From contig NW_023604295.1 of NCBI RefSeq assembly GCF_014898055.3, positions 93,387,591 to 93,451,590 of the forward strand: 64,000 nucleotides of DNA, written 5' to 3'. The notes under the pieces were generated by a model. That model was not told where the DNA came from, did no database searches, and worked only from the letters and a program-made list of their open reading frames with translations. The DNA comes from Talpa occidentalis (lineage: Eukaryota > Chordata > Mammalia > Eulipotyphla > Talpidae). Below are positions 1-12,090 of this stretch, in pieces; the stretch's first letter is position 1, and each line of letters opens with the position of its first letter. A program made the translations under genes and the position numbers.

Positions 1-1800
1 CTTCTAACTATGAACCTAGAGTCATATTGAGATTGAATACATGTTGATATAATGAATAATAGATGGTTGCCAGATATATATTTCATGTCACAGAATACAG
101 CATCCAACACAGAGATCCACCACTATTTCAAAAAACATTTTCTATTTAGACATGATACAAATACCTCCCTCTTGTTCACAGAAGCTACCATTTGATTATG
201 AGTTATAAACTTGCAACATTTTATGTCTGAGCTGCTTGCATTTAAATGTAAAGCACAATCAAAATAACTAAATGCATCAACCATATTAATTTGCAGTCCT
301 GGTAGGAACTATAAATTCAGAGGAAAGTAATCAATTCTCCAAGGAAATAATGTTGATCTCTTAGCCTTATATCATATTCATCCTGGAATTATTCCACTGC
401 CATCAATCAGAAAGAGAAATATAGCATATGAGGCAGCAGAAACCATCAACCATTCTTAAATAGAAGCAATCTTTGCATATGGTTTTCTAGAAATAATAAA
501 CCGAGCAGGTTTGGAATAGTAGGAAAATACTGAGTCACCATATTATAATGCTTCCTTGTCTGGGGGCTGCATAAAAGCTTCCTCATTGTACCTCTGCTTC
601 CAGTAACGAAGGACAAAGGAAGGTTAGCTAGGAGACTTTGTAAGTTACTAAAAGAAAAATTACATCTTTTCTTGTGAAATGTACTTGGAAATTTATCTGG
701 TGACCACTTCACCCACCACACCATTGTTTAGGCCAGTGACCGAAAGCAAGTTTCATCATTTTCTAATTGAAAATTAGACACAATATGCAGTGCTTTTAGG
801 GTGTGCATACTAATGGAGGAAGTCAAGAGCATGGGAAAGTGACAGGATCCACTGTGGTGTGTGCCCTTCCACATTTCCGTCAACATGCCTCATCATTAGC
901 AGAAATCCATAGATGTTATCCCTCGAAAGACACTTCTGGGTTTTAAAAGAGTTGGATTTAAGAAAATCAAGCCAATATTCAAAATCACATTTGTGGTCAC
1001 TAGGTAGAACTTGTTGGAGAGTCTAAAATATCATCTATTGAAAGAAGACTAAGATGTGATGAAGTCACACTTCTGAATACCTGTTAAGAAGATGAAGGTG
1101 GAAACCAGATTACTTGATATGTGTAGCTAGCTAGAAGTGTTATAAAGAATACATAAGTATGTGGAATACTTCTGAAGGCAATACAAAATTACAAAATCGC
1201 TTTACCTTGAATTCATTTAGAATAGGCCAGATAACCTCATACAGGGAAGATTAGAATAGAATAAGGGTGCATTTTATTGGATTTTTACAAAGTCGACTAC
1301 TCAATTTATCCAATTCAGTTAGTATAAGAGGAGAGAGTGAATCTTGACACAACATGGATTTTTCCATTCAGTGGCTCAGTGAACCAGAAACTGGAAAGAT
1401 GTGCTCATTTTAAATTTATGGTTTATGAAAGACTGGGGAAGCATCAATCCTACAAAACTCAGGACTTCCCAAAGAAATATCATTGCTCAGTATATGTCTG
1501 AATGGAAGTCACCAAAGAGACCATAATTATTGGTCATTACCTACTCCATTAGTGAAAGGGCTGCCTAGAAGCAATTAGGGAATTAAATCAATCACTTCAG
1601 CTTAAGATTCAGGCTTTGTCCTTTTTCTTATCCTTTTGCCAGTTGTTTCTTGTCGTCATTTATAAATGAAATTGGTACAAGGGTTAGAATTAGAGTTGAA
1701 GCTAAACATCAGGGTTTCAGCTCAGGTTCAAGACAGAGCTTCTTTAAACTCATATTGATTTCAGTATCTTCAAGTGCCTAAAGCACATTTTCTTGTGGGT
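1..1800. other. AT-rich stretch, nothing recognised
   Basis: No SINE, L1 or LTR signature was recognised here. The only long open frame is a 92-codon one on the minus strand near 446-724, with low-complexity composition and no recognisable domain. It is probably old, unclassified intergenic or intronic DNA. Confidence 0.5.
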
Positions 1801-1809
1801 GTCCTTCCA

Positions 1810-2215
1810 CTAATTTAGCATTCTCAAAATTTAACTCATGATCTTCCTAAAACATGGATCCTCGCCCCAATGTATCCAGAGTTTCATTGTTATGTAAATG
1901 ACCTTTTCTCCTCCCTCTGTTAATAATTTGCCTAAAATTCTCCACAGTTGCATTCCCACTACCACTCTTCCCTAATTTACAGGTCTTCTTATCTGTCCTC
2001 TAGAAAAACTAGGTACAGAATACCATCACAACATGAATTTAAAGATACTAAATAAGCTTTCCTTTTCTTGCCCATTTTACTCTACACATGACCAAAAAAA
2101 AATCTCATTTCATCACTTTGATCTTGAACCTACACCACATCCAATTCATCCTTCTAGTCTCAAAAGCTACAAATGAAATCACCTTGCATCCATCATGTCT
2201 TCTTAGACTAGCCTC
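1810..2215 (+). repeat. L2 LINE remnant
   Basis: The stretch follows the 3' half of the mammalian L2 LINE in order. A segment resembling 'aactcatgatcttcc' is followed by a Pu/Py-biased block with 'ttcccactaccactcttcc' and later 'catccaattcatccttc'. Divergence is high and no frame is open. The assignment is from remembered consensus, not an alignment. Confidence 0.5.
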
Positions 2216-2399
2216 ACTTTTTAGAGTCTGACTTTACTGAATGCTGAAGTCATATACCAAAAACGCTCTAGTATACACTAATATGGACAAGCCAGGTACA
2301 AGTAGAAATGGAGATAAATGAGCACTTACAAAAATGAAGCTATTTTGCCACAATTGAAAGGGAATTTTCACTTTGAGTACTTTGTATGCTTTGAATATC

Positions 2400-2625
2400 T
2401 AATATGTGTAGGAAAATACTGTGGAGATGTTTATCTGTAAATAGTGGATCTTATTTAATCCTAACAATAATGGTTGGTTAGATAAATGACTACAGTCTTT
2501 TGGATAGCAAAGAAACTGACTTTAGGAAAGGCAATCTGACTTGCCCAAGACTGTCCATCTGGCAGATGATAGACGTGATACTTATCTCCAGGTATGTCTA
2601 ACCCTAAATCTAGTATTATTTTCCC
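2400..2625 (-). repeat. MIR SINE, antisense
   Basis: The typical reverse-complement MIR order is visible: 'ttatttaatcctaacaat', then an 'aaagaaactgac...' block, then 'tgacttgcccaagactgtcc'. These match the MIR segments usually read as 'atttaatcctcacaac', 'gaggaaactgag' and 'acttgcccaaggtcac'. Old and diverged. Confidence 0.6.
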
Positions 2626-2927
2626 TCTCTAATCAAAAAGAGTTAGCTATAAAGCAGAGCAGACTTTTAAAATCAAGAAGCCGTACAAAAATTAGAAGAT
2701 AAAAATACTAGTTTCTGCCATCCTTTCTGTATGTGAAAGGAAACTAGCTAGGTTCTTTCATCTCCTGCTCCAAGAGTCATGCCTAGACAAAACAACACAT
2801 GGATCCCAGCATCCAGTCAATGAACACCCTCTAGGAGAGCAACATCAGCTGCTTGGGGAACTTCCTATATTAAAAAGATCTTCCTGGTATTTCCAAATCA
2901 GTGTCCCTTCCAAAGATATACATGAGT

Positions 2928-3196
2928 GGGCCTCCCAAGTGGCTCAGCTGTTGAGTGCTGGGCTGCGAAGCTGCTCGTAGCCTCTTCAGCGCCGGTTTGA
3001 TCTCTGGTGTGCCGGGTGAGCGTCCCACATGGCGCGCAGACCTCTCCTGCTGCCCGCTGCTCCCCTCAGCAGTGTACTTCATCAGTCTGCCTGTTTTGCT
3101 CACCTCTCTGACTCTGGTGAATTCTCTCACCTTCCCACGCTTCTGACTGTACGCAGTGCTTGTATAAATAAATAAATAAATCTTAAAAAAATATAT
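2928..3196 (+). mobile_element. tRNA-derived SINE, type A, full length
   Basis: It starts with gggcctccc, carries the tRNA-like head (A box near 2940, B-like box gccggtttgatc near 2991) and ends in aaataaataaataaatctt plus an A/T tail. Flanks atatacatgagt (2916-2927) and atataaatgagt (3197-3208) form a 12-bp target-site duplication with one mismatch. Short open frames on both strands inside it are repeat-derived. The TATAAATAAATAAA tail marks the younger type. Confidence 0.93.
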
Positions 3197-3208
3197 ATAT
3201 AAATGAGT

Positions 3209-3531
3209 AAGGTTAATTTCCCTTTCTGTTGCAGATTCCTTCTAACACTGAATACAGGTAGCTCACATAAGAATGCCCCACTCCTCATATTCCATGTTGC
3301 CTCCCTTTACGCAGAATGGTTACGGGGTTAGGGAAGGGAATGCCCCAGTGATGTCAGGGGTTGATATAATGGAAGGCTGGGGATGGGAGAAAAGGGCAAA
3401 ACCTATAGTACTTGAAACCAAGGCTGTGAGTACAGAATTTGGTAGGCACCCGGAGGGACTGAACATATTGTGCAGGAAGGTGATATTATCCTAAGAGGAT
3501 GCTACAAAATCCTCCAAATAACCATGAATAA
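3209..3531. other. Unclassified spacer between SINE and L1
   Basis: No repeat family is recognised. A 73-codon plus-strand open frame (3273-3494) has no recognisable domain and is judged a chance frame. Confidence 0.4.
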
Positions 3532-4290
3532 AAACAAATAATAAAAACAAAGAGAAACCCCACCAACTGGGAGAACATTTTTGCACACAATACTAATGAT
3601 AAAGGATTGATCACAAAAATCTGCAAAGAGCTGATGAGACTCAACAACAACAAAGAAAATAATCCAGTCAAAAAATGGGCAGAAGAGCTAAAAAGAAATT
3701 TCTCTGAAGAGGAAATGCAAATGGCCAACAGGCATATGAAAAAATGTTCAACATCACTTGTCATCAGGGAAATGCAAATCAAAACTACCATGAGATACCA
3801 TCTTACACCAGTGAGAATGGCACATATTAAAAAAACTAGCAACAACAAATGTTGGCGAGGTTGTGGAGAAAAAGGAACTCTTCTGCACTGTCGGTGGGAG
3901 TGCAAACTGGTCCAACCACTATGGAGAGCTGTGTGGAGATTTCTGGACCTACTAAACATAGAGCTTCCATATGATCCAGCAATTCCACTCCTAGGTATTT
4001 ACCCAAAGGACACAGAAACATCCATTCCAAAGAGCACCTGCACCCCTATGTTTATAGCAGCACTATTTACAATAGCTAAGCTTTGGAAACAGCCCAAATG
4101 CCCAAAAATAGATGACTGGATCAAGAAGATGTGGTACATATACACCATGGAATATTACTCAGCATTCAAAAAAGATAAACACATGCAATTTGCAGCAACA
4201 TGGATGGCGCTGGAAGGGATCATGCTCAGCGAAATAAGCCAGAAAGAAAAAGAAAAATACCGGAAGGTCTCACTCATAGCAGGAATCTAG
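3532..4290 (+). pseudogene. L1 ORF2p C-terminal fragment
   Basis: The frame is open from the codon after a TAA at 3529 to the TAG at 4288. It translates to the C-terminal ~250 residues of the L1 ORF2 protein (about 1,275 residues when complete), the part after the reverse transcriptase. The Cys-rich motif is visible as [18 protein letters not shown] (CX3CX7HX4C), followed by the conserved [25 protein letters not shown] and [11 protein letters not shown] blocks. Endonuclease and reverse transcriptase domains are missing because of 5' truncation, so it cannot act alone. No promoter or initiating context is evident. Confidence 0.9.
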
Positions 4291-4472
4291 AAAACTTAAA
4301 TAAAAGACCAGGAAAATGAATAACTATAAGAAAGTGAAAATCAAAATCAACAAAAATCTATGAACCAGAGACACTTTTGGGAGGTGGGTGGTGGGAGGGG
4401 AGGGATTTAGGTCAAAATGGGGGGGTTGAAATTGTATGGGGAATATAAAAATAAAATTTATTATTAAAAAAA
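3532..4472 (+). mobile_element. 5'-truncated L1: ORF2 C-terminus plus 3' UTR and A-tail
   Basis: This is the last ~940 bp of a LINE-1: ORF2 C-terminus, stop at 4288-4290, G-rich 3' UTR with a gtgggaggggagg-type tract near 4385, and an A-tail ending ~4472. The ORF2 segment is uninterrupted for 253 codons. A long minus-strand open frame at 3486-3959 is its shadow. No clear target-site duplication was found. The open frame and low divergence make it one of the youngest L1 pieces in the window. Confidence 0.92.
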
Positions 4473-4539
4473 AAAATACACTCTTATTGCAAGTCTATTT
4501 TATAGGTGAATATCAAATTGCATCAAACTTTTCATTTAA

Positions 4540-4806
4540 GGGCCTCCCTGGTGGCTCAAGGGGTTAAGACACAACCTCTGAGGCTATCTGCAGCCACTGC
4601 AGCACAAGTTCTATCCCTGGCCAGGGAGCTACCCACATGGAGCGGCAGACCTCTCCTGACTTACCCGCTGCTCCTCTCAGCAGTGTATTTCAGTTGATCT
4701 GCCTGCTCTGTTCCCCACTCTGTCTCTGGTGAGTCTTCTCACCCCCACACCTCTGACCTGTATCCCAGTTCTTGTATGCATAAATAAATAAATCTTAGGA
4801 AAAATT
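4540..4806 (+). mobile_element. tRNA-derived SINE, type B, full length
   Basis: It has the head gggcctccctggtggctca, the body blocks agacctctcctgact, cagcagtgtatttcag and gtctctggtgagt, and the type B tail gtatgcataaataaataaat. A perfect 11-bp target-site duplication ttttcatttaa lies at 4529-4539 and 4807-4817. Confidence 0.95.
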
Positions 4807-4834
4807 TTTTCATTTAAAAAGTATCAAATTTAAT

Positions 4835-5040
4835 ACTATCTGTTTGACCTCAGACAAGACAGTTAAATAAGATGCCAGTGTTCAAATTTCTACATCTTCA
4901 ACACAAACACCAAAAATGATAATGCCTGTCTCCCATTTTATAGGAGCATCGTGGAAAAAACTTATGTAAAAAAATATGTATGTAATAAATGTGTAAGCAG
5001 TGAGACTCTACAGAAGGCAAGCATTTTGTAACACATTTTT
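4835..5040 (+). repeat. MIR SINE remnant
   Basis: MIR order is recognisable: 'gacctcagacaagacagttaa', a 'catcttcaa...' block standing for 'cctcatctgtaaaatggg', then 'aagcagtgagactctacag'. Diverged and without clear ends. Confidence 0.45.
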
Positions 5041-5049
5041 ATATTGGGT

Positions 5050-6225
5050 GAAATATGAATACAGAACTGAACCAGTAAAACAAAATCTCAAATTTCTTTA
5101 AAGATGGTGATTCACTATGCTTGACATGCAAAGACATTCAGAGTAGCTTTTTTACTTCTCTCCACTAAGAGAATCTTCCCTGTATACAGCTAGATTCCTT
5201 AATATTACAGTTTTTATCCACTTTCTAATGGTCTCACTTCTGTCACATTTCAAATGATTATTAACTTCTATATAACAAGCTCTCTCATTCTTGAATAATG
5301 CAAGAATCTTGTGCTTTGTAGTTTGTTATTCCAGTATCTTTAGGCTTTTCTCCTAATTTAATATTCTACTGACTTTATAATTTGCCTAATCCAAAATTAG
5401 AAAAAGATTTTCTGGTTCCCTGACCATTATAAAAAAAATTAAAAAGCTTGGTAATCTCTCTAAAGCATGCATATTTTGATTAAATGAAGATGAACCATAT
5501 GTTGTTTATTCTGATTAATAATGATGAGCAGACTTGTTATATTCCATAGTGAGTTTACATAACCACAAAGCATTTTAATATTCTGTATGGACTCTTTAAG
5601 GACTTCAGAAATGAAAAAAGGACTGTAGCACTGGCAGGACAAGGAACATTCATGGAATCTAGTATTGGTTTCTGTTGAAAGTACAAGCACTGTCTCAGAG
5701 CACCATTCCCAGTCATAGAATGCAGCACAAACTCTGTAACAAGCTTCATCTAGTTTTCAACCAAATTTTTAATTTGCTTCTGCCTACGGGGTAATGTGTC
5801 TGATTCTCTTTTAGGTTATGCTCTATGTTATTCTGTCCTGTCTTCAAATTCTGCCTTTGGCTTTAAATTTAATTTCCTACAAATATATCCATCATTTTGT
5901 ACGAAATTTCTGTCTTCTGTGTACTGTACATTGCACTTTATTTTGCCCTACATTTTAATAACTGCAACTGCTTTGAAGTTTAAAATAAAAGTATCATCAA
6001 TTAAATTCCAGAGTGAGGAAGTCTGAACTGAGTTCATTCATCTCCCCATAAATGTAGGATGGAAGGATGCCCCATTTCTACTTTATATATGAGGTCAGAT
6101 CTCCACCCCACCCATTCTTGGATTTGTTGGTGCCCTGGAATCTGCTCCGGGTCACCAGAAAGGAAGAAGGCCAGATCTTCAGGAATATATAGTAGATATT
6201 TATGAAAATGTCCCCAATACTTCCC
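5050..6225. other. Unclassified AT-rich sequence
   Basis: Nothing recognised. Two overlapping minus-strand open frames (5460-5749) and one plus-strand frame (5796-6026) have no domain signature and compositions expected of chance frames in AT-rich DNA. Confidence 0.45.
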
Positions 6226-6229
6226 CAAC

Positions 6230-6660
6230 CTAATGTATCTTGATTTTGCAACCCTTCCTTTCCACCTGTGAAATCTGTTTTCCCACCTTTAAATCTCAGC
6301 AGGCATTCTGTGTTGCTTTGGACAATAGAATGTGGCAGACTAATAGTGTGCCCAGTGGAAGCTTGGGTCTTATGTACTTCCAATCTCTATCTCTGATTCC
6401 TGACACCATCATAACAAGTGTGAGCTAGCCTTCAGGAAGGTGAAAAATCACATGAAAGTTGCTGATTCATGCCAGCTGAGGCCATTCTAGGTTAGCCATC
6501 CCTTAATTGACACGCCAACTCATGGCAAGTGCCTTGAATACTCAAATCCAGCCATTCTATAAATTCATGGGAAATAATAAGTGGTGATTGTTTTCAATTA
6601 CAAAGTTTGAAAGTAAATTATTATGCAACATTATTGCTAACTAATATGACATGGATAAGA
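6230..6660 (+). repeat. Old MaLR/MLT1-like LTR remnant
   Basis: The block 'ggacaatagaatgtggcag', an internal 'ccagctgaggccattctag' segment and the end 'gcaacattattgctaactaa' follow an old mammalian LTR that normally ends with a 'ttttaagccactaagttt...gcagcaatagctaactgata' segment. The element at 20,850-21,270 belongs to the same family. The family is recognised from memory; the MLT1/MaLR assignment is less certain than its LTR nature. Confidence 0.45.
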
Positions 6661-6669
6661 ACCCTTCCT

Positions 6670-7320
6670 GCTGGGAAGTCAGCAAATAAAATGCTGGATT
6701 CTTAAGAGTTAAGTCCATATGAACAATAATAGAAAGAAAGCTCAGATGGCTGAGGGCCCAAACTGTGGGAGGTGTTTACATTGGTGAGAGTTAGGAAATC
6801 TAAAGTTTATGCCTCCAGAGAGTCCCACTGTGCTCTCCAGAATTTAAGCAATGCCCCTCAGGGGCATTGTCATCCAACTAGTTCCTTTTGAACCTTTTTC
6901 TACCTCAGAATCTTGCCCCAGAATATGCCCGGTTTACCCCTCCTTCTATGACATCTGTTCAGAAAATATTTTTTTTTAATTTTTCTGTGAATGTTCTTTC
7001 TTCCATTTTCTCTAGTCTATAACAGTCGGAATTGATGGCCTCATAATACCAGATCCCAAATCATTAAGAATTCATATCCCAAGTCATTAGGAATTCAAAA
7101 GAGCAAGGGATTTCACTCTTCATGTGTTAAGATTCTATCTAGTATAACATAGAAAGGAGATAAAAACAGAAAAATAAAGATTTTATTTTAAGAGATTTAA
7201 TGTTCATATTCTGACATTTAACATTAAAAGATAACCCCCAGAGAACTTATCAGACAATTTTAAGACTGCATCACCAAAGTCAACCTTCTTACCTTAGGTA
7301 CACAAGTGCCTTTAAGTTGG
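6670..7320. other. Unclassified, with a small tandem duplication
   Basis: No family is recognised. Besides the hairpin at 6849-6869, a ~23-bp tandem duplication (units 7053-7075 and 7076-7098, each around 'attargaattca') is visible. Confidence 0.5.
6849..6869. other. Near-perfect 10-bp-arm inverted repeat
   Basis: The arms caatgcccct and aggggcattg flank a single central C. It is a GC-rich hairpin-capable site in AT-rich unclassified DNA, with no T-tract next to it, so it is not proposed as a terminator. Confidence 0.7.
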
Positions 7321-7324
7321 ACTG

Positions 7325-7735
7325 CTGCTATTGGACTGCCACTCAACTATAAAAAGCATGAACTCCTGCTATTTGCAACAACATGAAAAGAACTGGAAAA
7401 TATAATGCTAAACAAAACAAGTAAGAAGGAGAAATAAAACCACTGATGGTCTCACTTATATGTAGAATATAGAGAAACATAGAGTGTCAGTCAAAACCAA
7501 GTCAAAATGAACTCTTAATATCAGACTACAAAATTGAGTCAACCAGATGGGAAGGGTAGCTGGGTGAAAGTGGAGGAGGGAAGGGTCCACTGGAATATGG
7601 TGAAGGATAATTGGGAGAGCAGCGGTGAGCAGGTGGTGAACATATACACTTGTAGAGGCCTAAACCTGTAATCCCAAAAGCATATACAAAGATATAAAAC
7701 TACCTTACCTCAATAAACATAATTTGGGAAAAAAT
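7325..7735 (+). mobile_element. Old L1 3' end
   Basis: It contains the ORF2 end blocks 'gaactcctgctatttgcaac' (usually 'catgccatttgcagcaac'), 'aactggaaa', 'aagaaggagaaa' and 'gatggtctcacttatatgt', then a 3' UTR with 'aagggtagctgggtg'. Frames are broken and the A-tail is eroded. Confidence 0.75.
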
Positions 7736-8169
7736 TGACTATTGTCCATCCCATTTCTTCAGGATGAAGCTTAACCACATAGAATATTGAATTGCCACTG
7801 TGATCCTGCACTATTTAAGTATCAGTTAAACACTTATCTTCCTATATCTAAATCTTCCTTTATCTAAAATGTAAACATAAATTTATATATCTTTTCTAGT
7901 CTATTAACAGGTCAATTTGATTCACTTGGGTATTTTTGGTGTTTTACACAGTATCTTAAATACATAATTACTTATTACATTTTTAGTATGTGATTATGTA
8001 AGTAAAAAGAACTTCAGGTCTTAGGGATGATGCTTGTCAGCTTATTCATGCTCTAATTAATCTATTCGTTATTGCATTTTGTTTACCTTTTTAAATCTGT
8101 TTATTTATTTGGTTGGTCGCTATATATATTGATGAAATGTTGATCTATAATACTGTATGTATTTTAGTG

Positions 8170-9650
8170 GTCTGTGTTTATATCGCTACAAAAGTAAGTT
8201 ATTATACCATGCCCATGGACCAAAGCACCAAATATCTTCCACCATAGTCCATTAAATATGCTCCACTATTTGCTCCCACCCACCCTACCTTCCCCTGTGG
8301 TAACCTTAGTTCTGCAATCTGATTTCTAAGATTTGTTTTAGTTTGTTTTTTTTTTTGCTTTTCTTTTGTTTTCCTTTTATATTTCACATGAGTGAAATCA
8401 TCCAGTATTTGAATTTCTCCATCTGACCTATTTCACTTAACGTAATCCCCTCCAGTTCCATCCTTGTTTTCATATCTTTTTAAAAAATGGAGTAGTGTTC
8501 CTATTGTGTACATATACCATGCATTCCTTGTTTACTCATCTGTTGTTAGTCATTTAGGTTGTTTCCAAATATTGGTTATTATAAGCAGCCACCACTATGA
8601 ATTAGTGTTTTTGTAATCTTGAGGTAGATACCTAAGAGCGGAAATGCTGGATCATATGGTAGATCTATTTTTAATATATTTGGGAATATATATACTGTTT
8701 TCTACAGAGGTTGGCCAGCCTACATACCCATAAACAGTATGTGAGAGTTCCTTTTTCTCCAAAAGCTCTTCAACATTTGTTTTTGGTCTTATTGATATAC
8801 CCTAGTCTCAAATGTATAAGGTGGAATCTCATTATGGATTTGATTTGCATTTTCCTGATATGAATAATGATGAACATTTCTTCATGTGCCTGTAGTCCTC
8901 TATATGTTTCTTTGGGAAAGTATCTATTTCTGTCTTCTGCCTTCATTTTTTGATCGGATCTCTCATTTTCTTTTTGTTGAGTCCTTTGTAGATTTTGGAT
9001 ATTAGACCCCTTTAGGAGGTATGATGTGAAAAAATTTTCTCCCATTTGGTATTAAGCATTTTTATCCTAATAATAGTTTCTTTCACTGTGCAAAAGTTTT
9101 TTTATTTAATTTATATAGTCTCATTGTTTTATTTTTGCTTTTGTTTTCCTTGCTCCTGTAGTTAAGTCCCCAAAGATATCTCTGAATCCTATGATGTGGA
9201 ATGTTTTACCTATGCTTTCCTTTACATGTTTTATGGCTTCTGGTCTTATTTCTAAGTCCTTGAACCACTTGAGTCACTTTTGTATATCCTGTCAGATAGT
9301 GGTCTAGGTTGATTTTATTGCATGTGGCTATGCAATTCTGCCAACACCACTTAAATCACATTAAATAACCTTTGTTTTCTCCAATGCATGTTCTTAGCTG
9401 GTATGTTATACAGTGAATGATCACATAAGGGTTGTTTATTTCTGAGTTCTCAATTCTATTCCACTGTGTTTCTTTTTAGCCCAGTAGCATACCATTTTGA
9501 TTACTATAGCTTTCTCATATAATTTGAAATATGGGAGCATAAAACCACTATTTTCCCTCAGAATTTCTTTGGCTACTATTCAGGGCCTTTTGTGATTCCA
9601 TACAAATTTTGGTACTATTTGCTCTGTTTCCCAAGGTCTTGTCATCATCC
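8170..9650 (-). mobile_element. Old L1, antisense, 3' UTR into ORF2
   Basis: Read on the minus strand this is L1 ORF2 C-terminal half followed by 3' UTR. Antisense landmarks on the plus strand are 'gtgaaatcatccagtattt', 'cacttaacgtaatcccctcc', 'tgctggatcatatggtag', 'tctcccatttggtatt', 'gcaaaagtttttttat' and 'ttactatagctttctcatat'. Stops occur in every frame. It lies tail-to-tail with the L1 at 7,325-7,735. Confidence 0.88.
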
Positions 9651-10570
9651 ATTGATTGGTGTCAATCCCTTTGCTTTTACATACTTATGATGCTCTGAAA
9701 TTTTTCTGTGGATTAACCTAGACTTTATTCCTTCTTAGTCTTGTTATGACAGTCTTTCTTTAAAATTATAAGTGTCGGTCTTGGATGTTGTACTTATTTT
9801 TGTTATAATGGTTGAAATGTTACCACTAATCATGATGACTGAAACTTGAAATCCATTACAGAATTTTGCATCATGAACCCAGCCTATAGAGTGTGGCAAC
9901 ATGTGGGGAACATGAGGTTACTGTAGTAGATTGCCAAGGCCAAAAGTCTTCCTCAGTTCTTCAGAAGTTTGAGCCAAGGAATGTATCTGCAATCACTCTC
10001 TGGTCAAGATTGAGTAAGGGACAATGCTGGTTGTATTCTTCCAGGATCCACAAACTTCAGCTGAACCTTGAGCTGCTCCCTAGTTCTCATTACAGCAAGT
10101 TTTGCTAGAAAAGTAATTTTCCCTGAGACACTAATTCATGAAGAATGGCCAGCATTTATGGACTTGAGACACAGACAGGTTCTCTGCAAAGTTTCAGATT
10201 ATGTATTAGTTTGGCTGTCCAAGTACCCAGTAACCCCAAGCAGGAGAAAAGTCGTTGTCTCCTGAGGCTGTCAACTTAGCCACTTGCAGCCTCAGGTGAT
10301 ATGAGCTAACCAACAGCTAGCAGTCAGTGCTTCTTATCATAGGTGGCAATTGCCTGAATAAGGTGCTCTAGGAGCTCAGGGAAGCGCCAGGAGTCAGGTA
10401 GTTTGGAAGAGGTGTCATAAAGATGATCCAACTAGTTATCAACAGATCCTTTTATATCAACCTTGGGGCAGTGTTCTTTTGAGGAGGCAGATAGGCAGCG
10501 ATCATTGGTCTGCTGTAGACAAGGAGCAGAGGGAATGTCAGAGGATCCATGTAGGGAGAAGGCAGGTGTT

Positions 10571-10604
<34 letters not shown>

Positions 10605-11640
10605 GTTTTTTTTTTTTTTTTTTTTTTTTGGACTGCTAAGTGAGCTGCCAGCTTCTCTAGGAGTGCTCCTCAACTCCAGCAAGGCAGTCAGTGTTCTTCA
10701 TAGTAGGTTGCACTGTTTGTCTTTGGTAGGTGAGAAACACAGGGAAGCCCCCAAACTTTAGGTCGGGGAGTCAGGGAATGGCAGGACTTTCTGAGATGCC
10801 CAGCTAGCAAGGTTCCAGCAAATCCAGATAAATCAGGTTGATGTTTGCTCAGCTGTTAGTTTTCCTAATAGTAAGCACAGCTCACCTAACTATGATGGGT
10901 TAAAAACTGAGGGATATAGGGTATGTCTTTTAGCTGGTAAAGGTTGAGACTGGGCAGCTGGCAACAGGCTTCTTACTTTTTCTAGAGGTGGGGAGAGCAG
11001 TCTCCATCTGCCACTCAGGTAGTGAAAATTCATAGCAATTCAAAGTTTGAGCACTTCTTCCAGCTTGTGGATAGTGGGCTATGGAGTGGTCCTCCTCCCT
11101 CTATGTAGAAATTCTAGAGATATGTGTCTCCCAAAATCTGGACCTTCTGCCTAGTCCCCATTTTGTTTCAACTTATGGTGGGTGCAGAAGCAGAGGCACC
11201 TATACTGTGCACTCAGACTTTGTTTTGCTTGCATTTCTGTCTTCTTTCTAGAAACTGCCAAGATCACCATTTATTTGGTTTTCTACTGCCAATAAAACAG
11301 ATTCTAAAAGATCAGTTGTCCTCAAATGATAAGCTGGTGCCAGATGTATGATACTTTGATCTGTTTTCTGATGACTTAGTGTGATATTTTCCTGCTGTGG
11401 TGTGGTTTAGTATGACATACATCTCCTCTATTTTTTAATTGACCTTCTATCTTCTATTCTTCCTTTGCATGTTACTGCATCTTTTATTTTCTCCATAATT
11501 TCTTGTAACTTGATTTTACTCTCTTGATTTTCCTATAGGCTTTTGCTCATACTTAACTTACCATTTGTTCTCTTTTCAATCATCCCTACAAAGTCATAGA
11601 CAAAGTTTGGCTCACCAAAAGCATTTTGTGTAATATACAC
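9651..11640. other. Unclassified segment with internally repeated units; possible L1 5' region
   Basis: This moderately GC-rich stretch follows directly on the antisense L1. Related units appear at 10,312-10,400 and 10,676-10,775, sharing 'gcagtcagtg', a 'cttcat/cttatcata' block, 'cagggaagc' and 'gagtcagg'. A weaker third lies near 10,850. Repeated units can occur in L1 5' UTRs, so this may be the 5' end of the neighbouring antisense L1. That is inference; the ORF1 region was not identified. Confidence 0.3.
10572..10629 (+). repeat. (TG)n followed by poly-T
   Basis: About 12 TG units with one interruption (tatg) are followed after 'tggt' by a run of about 22 T. Frames encoding poly-Val/Cys or poly-Phe across it are microsatellite artefacts. 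Confidence 0.95.
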
Positions 11641-12090
11641 TTATTGGGATTAAAGAATTCCAATTTGGGGTAATATTTATAAATATTTGTTAAAAAACTG
11701 ATTAAACAGTACCTTTTCCATGAGTCTTTATAGGTTTTTTAGTAGGTTCACGCTGTGACTCTTCAAAAAATAGTGTGCACAATTTACCAAATGTATTAAT
11801 AAGGAAACTTCTGATATAGGGCATCTGATAAAATGTGTCTTCTTCTGAATGCATTCTGAAGTGCACTATTCCAGACTATTTTTTCAGTTGTTTTAAAGTT
11901 AGATTCATACTCCCATAATTTTTTTTTCCAAAGGCACACTCAGTATATTTCTTTTTACCTCTGCCATCTCTTTATAAACAATGAACAATCCAGTTTCTGT
12001 GACTGGGCATGGGTAAAACTAGAGAATATAGCTCCAAAATTGAAAAAAAAAATACTTTGCAATCATTGTTTTATCTTATTTTTAAATTTT
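11641..12090. other. Unclassified AT-rich spacer
   Basis: No repeat family or motif is recognised between the repeated-unit segment and the next SINE. Confidence 0.45.

Noticed and set aside
3486..3959. 157-codon minus-strand frame
   Set aside because: It is the antisense shadow of the L1 ORF2 C-terminus on the plus strand.
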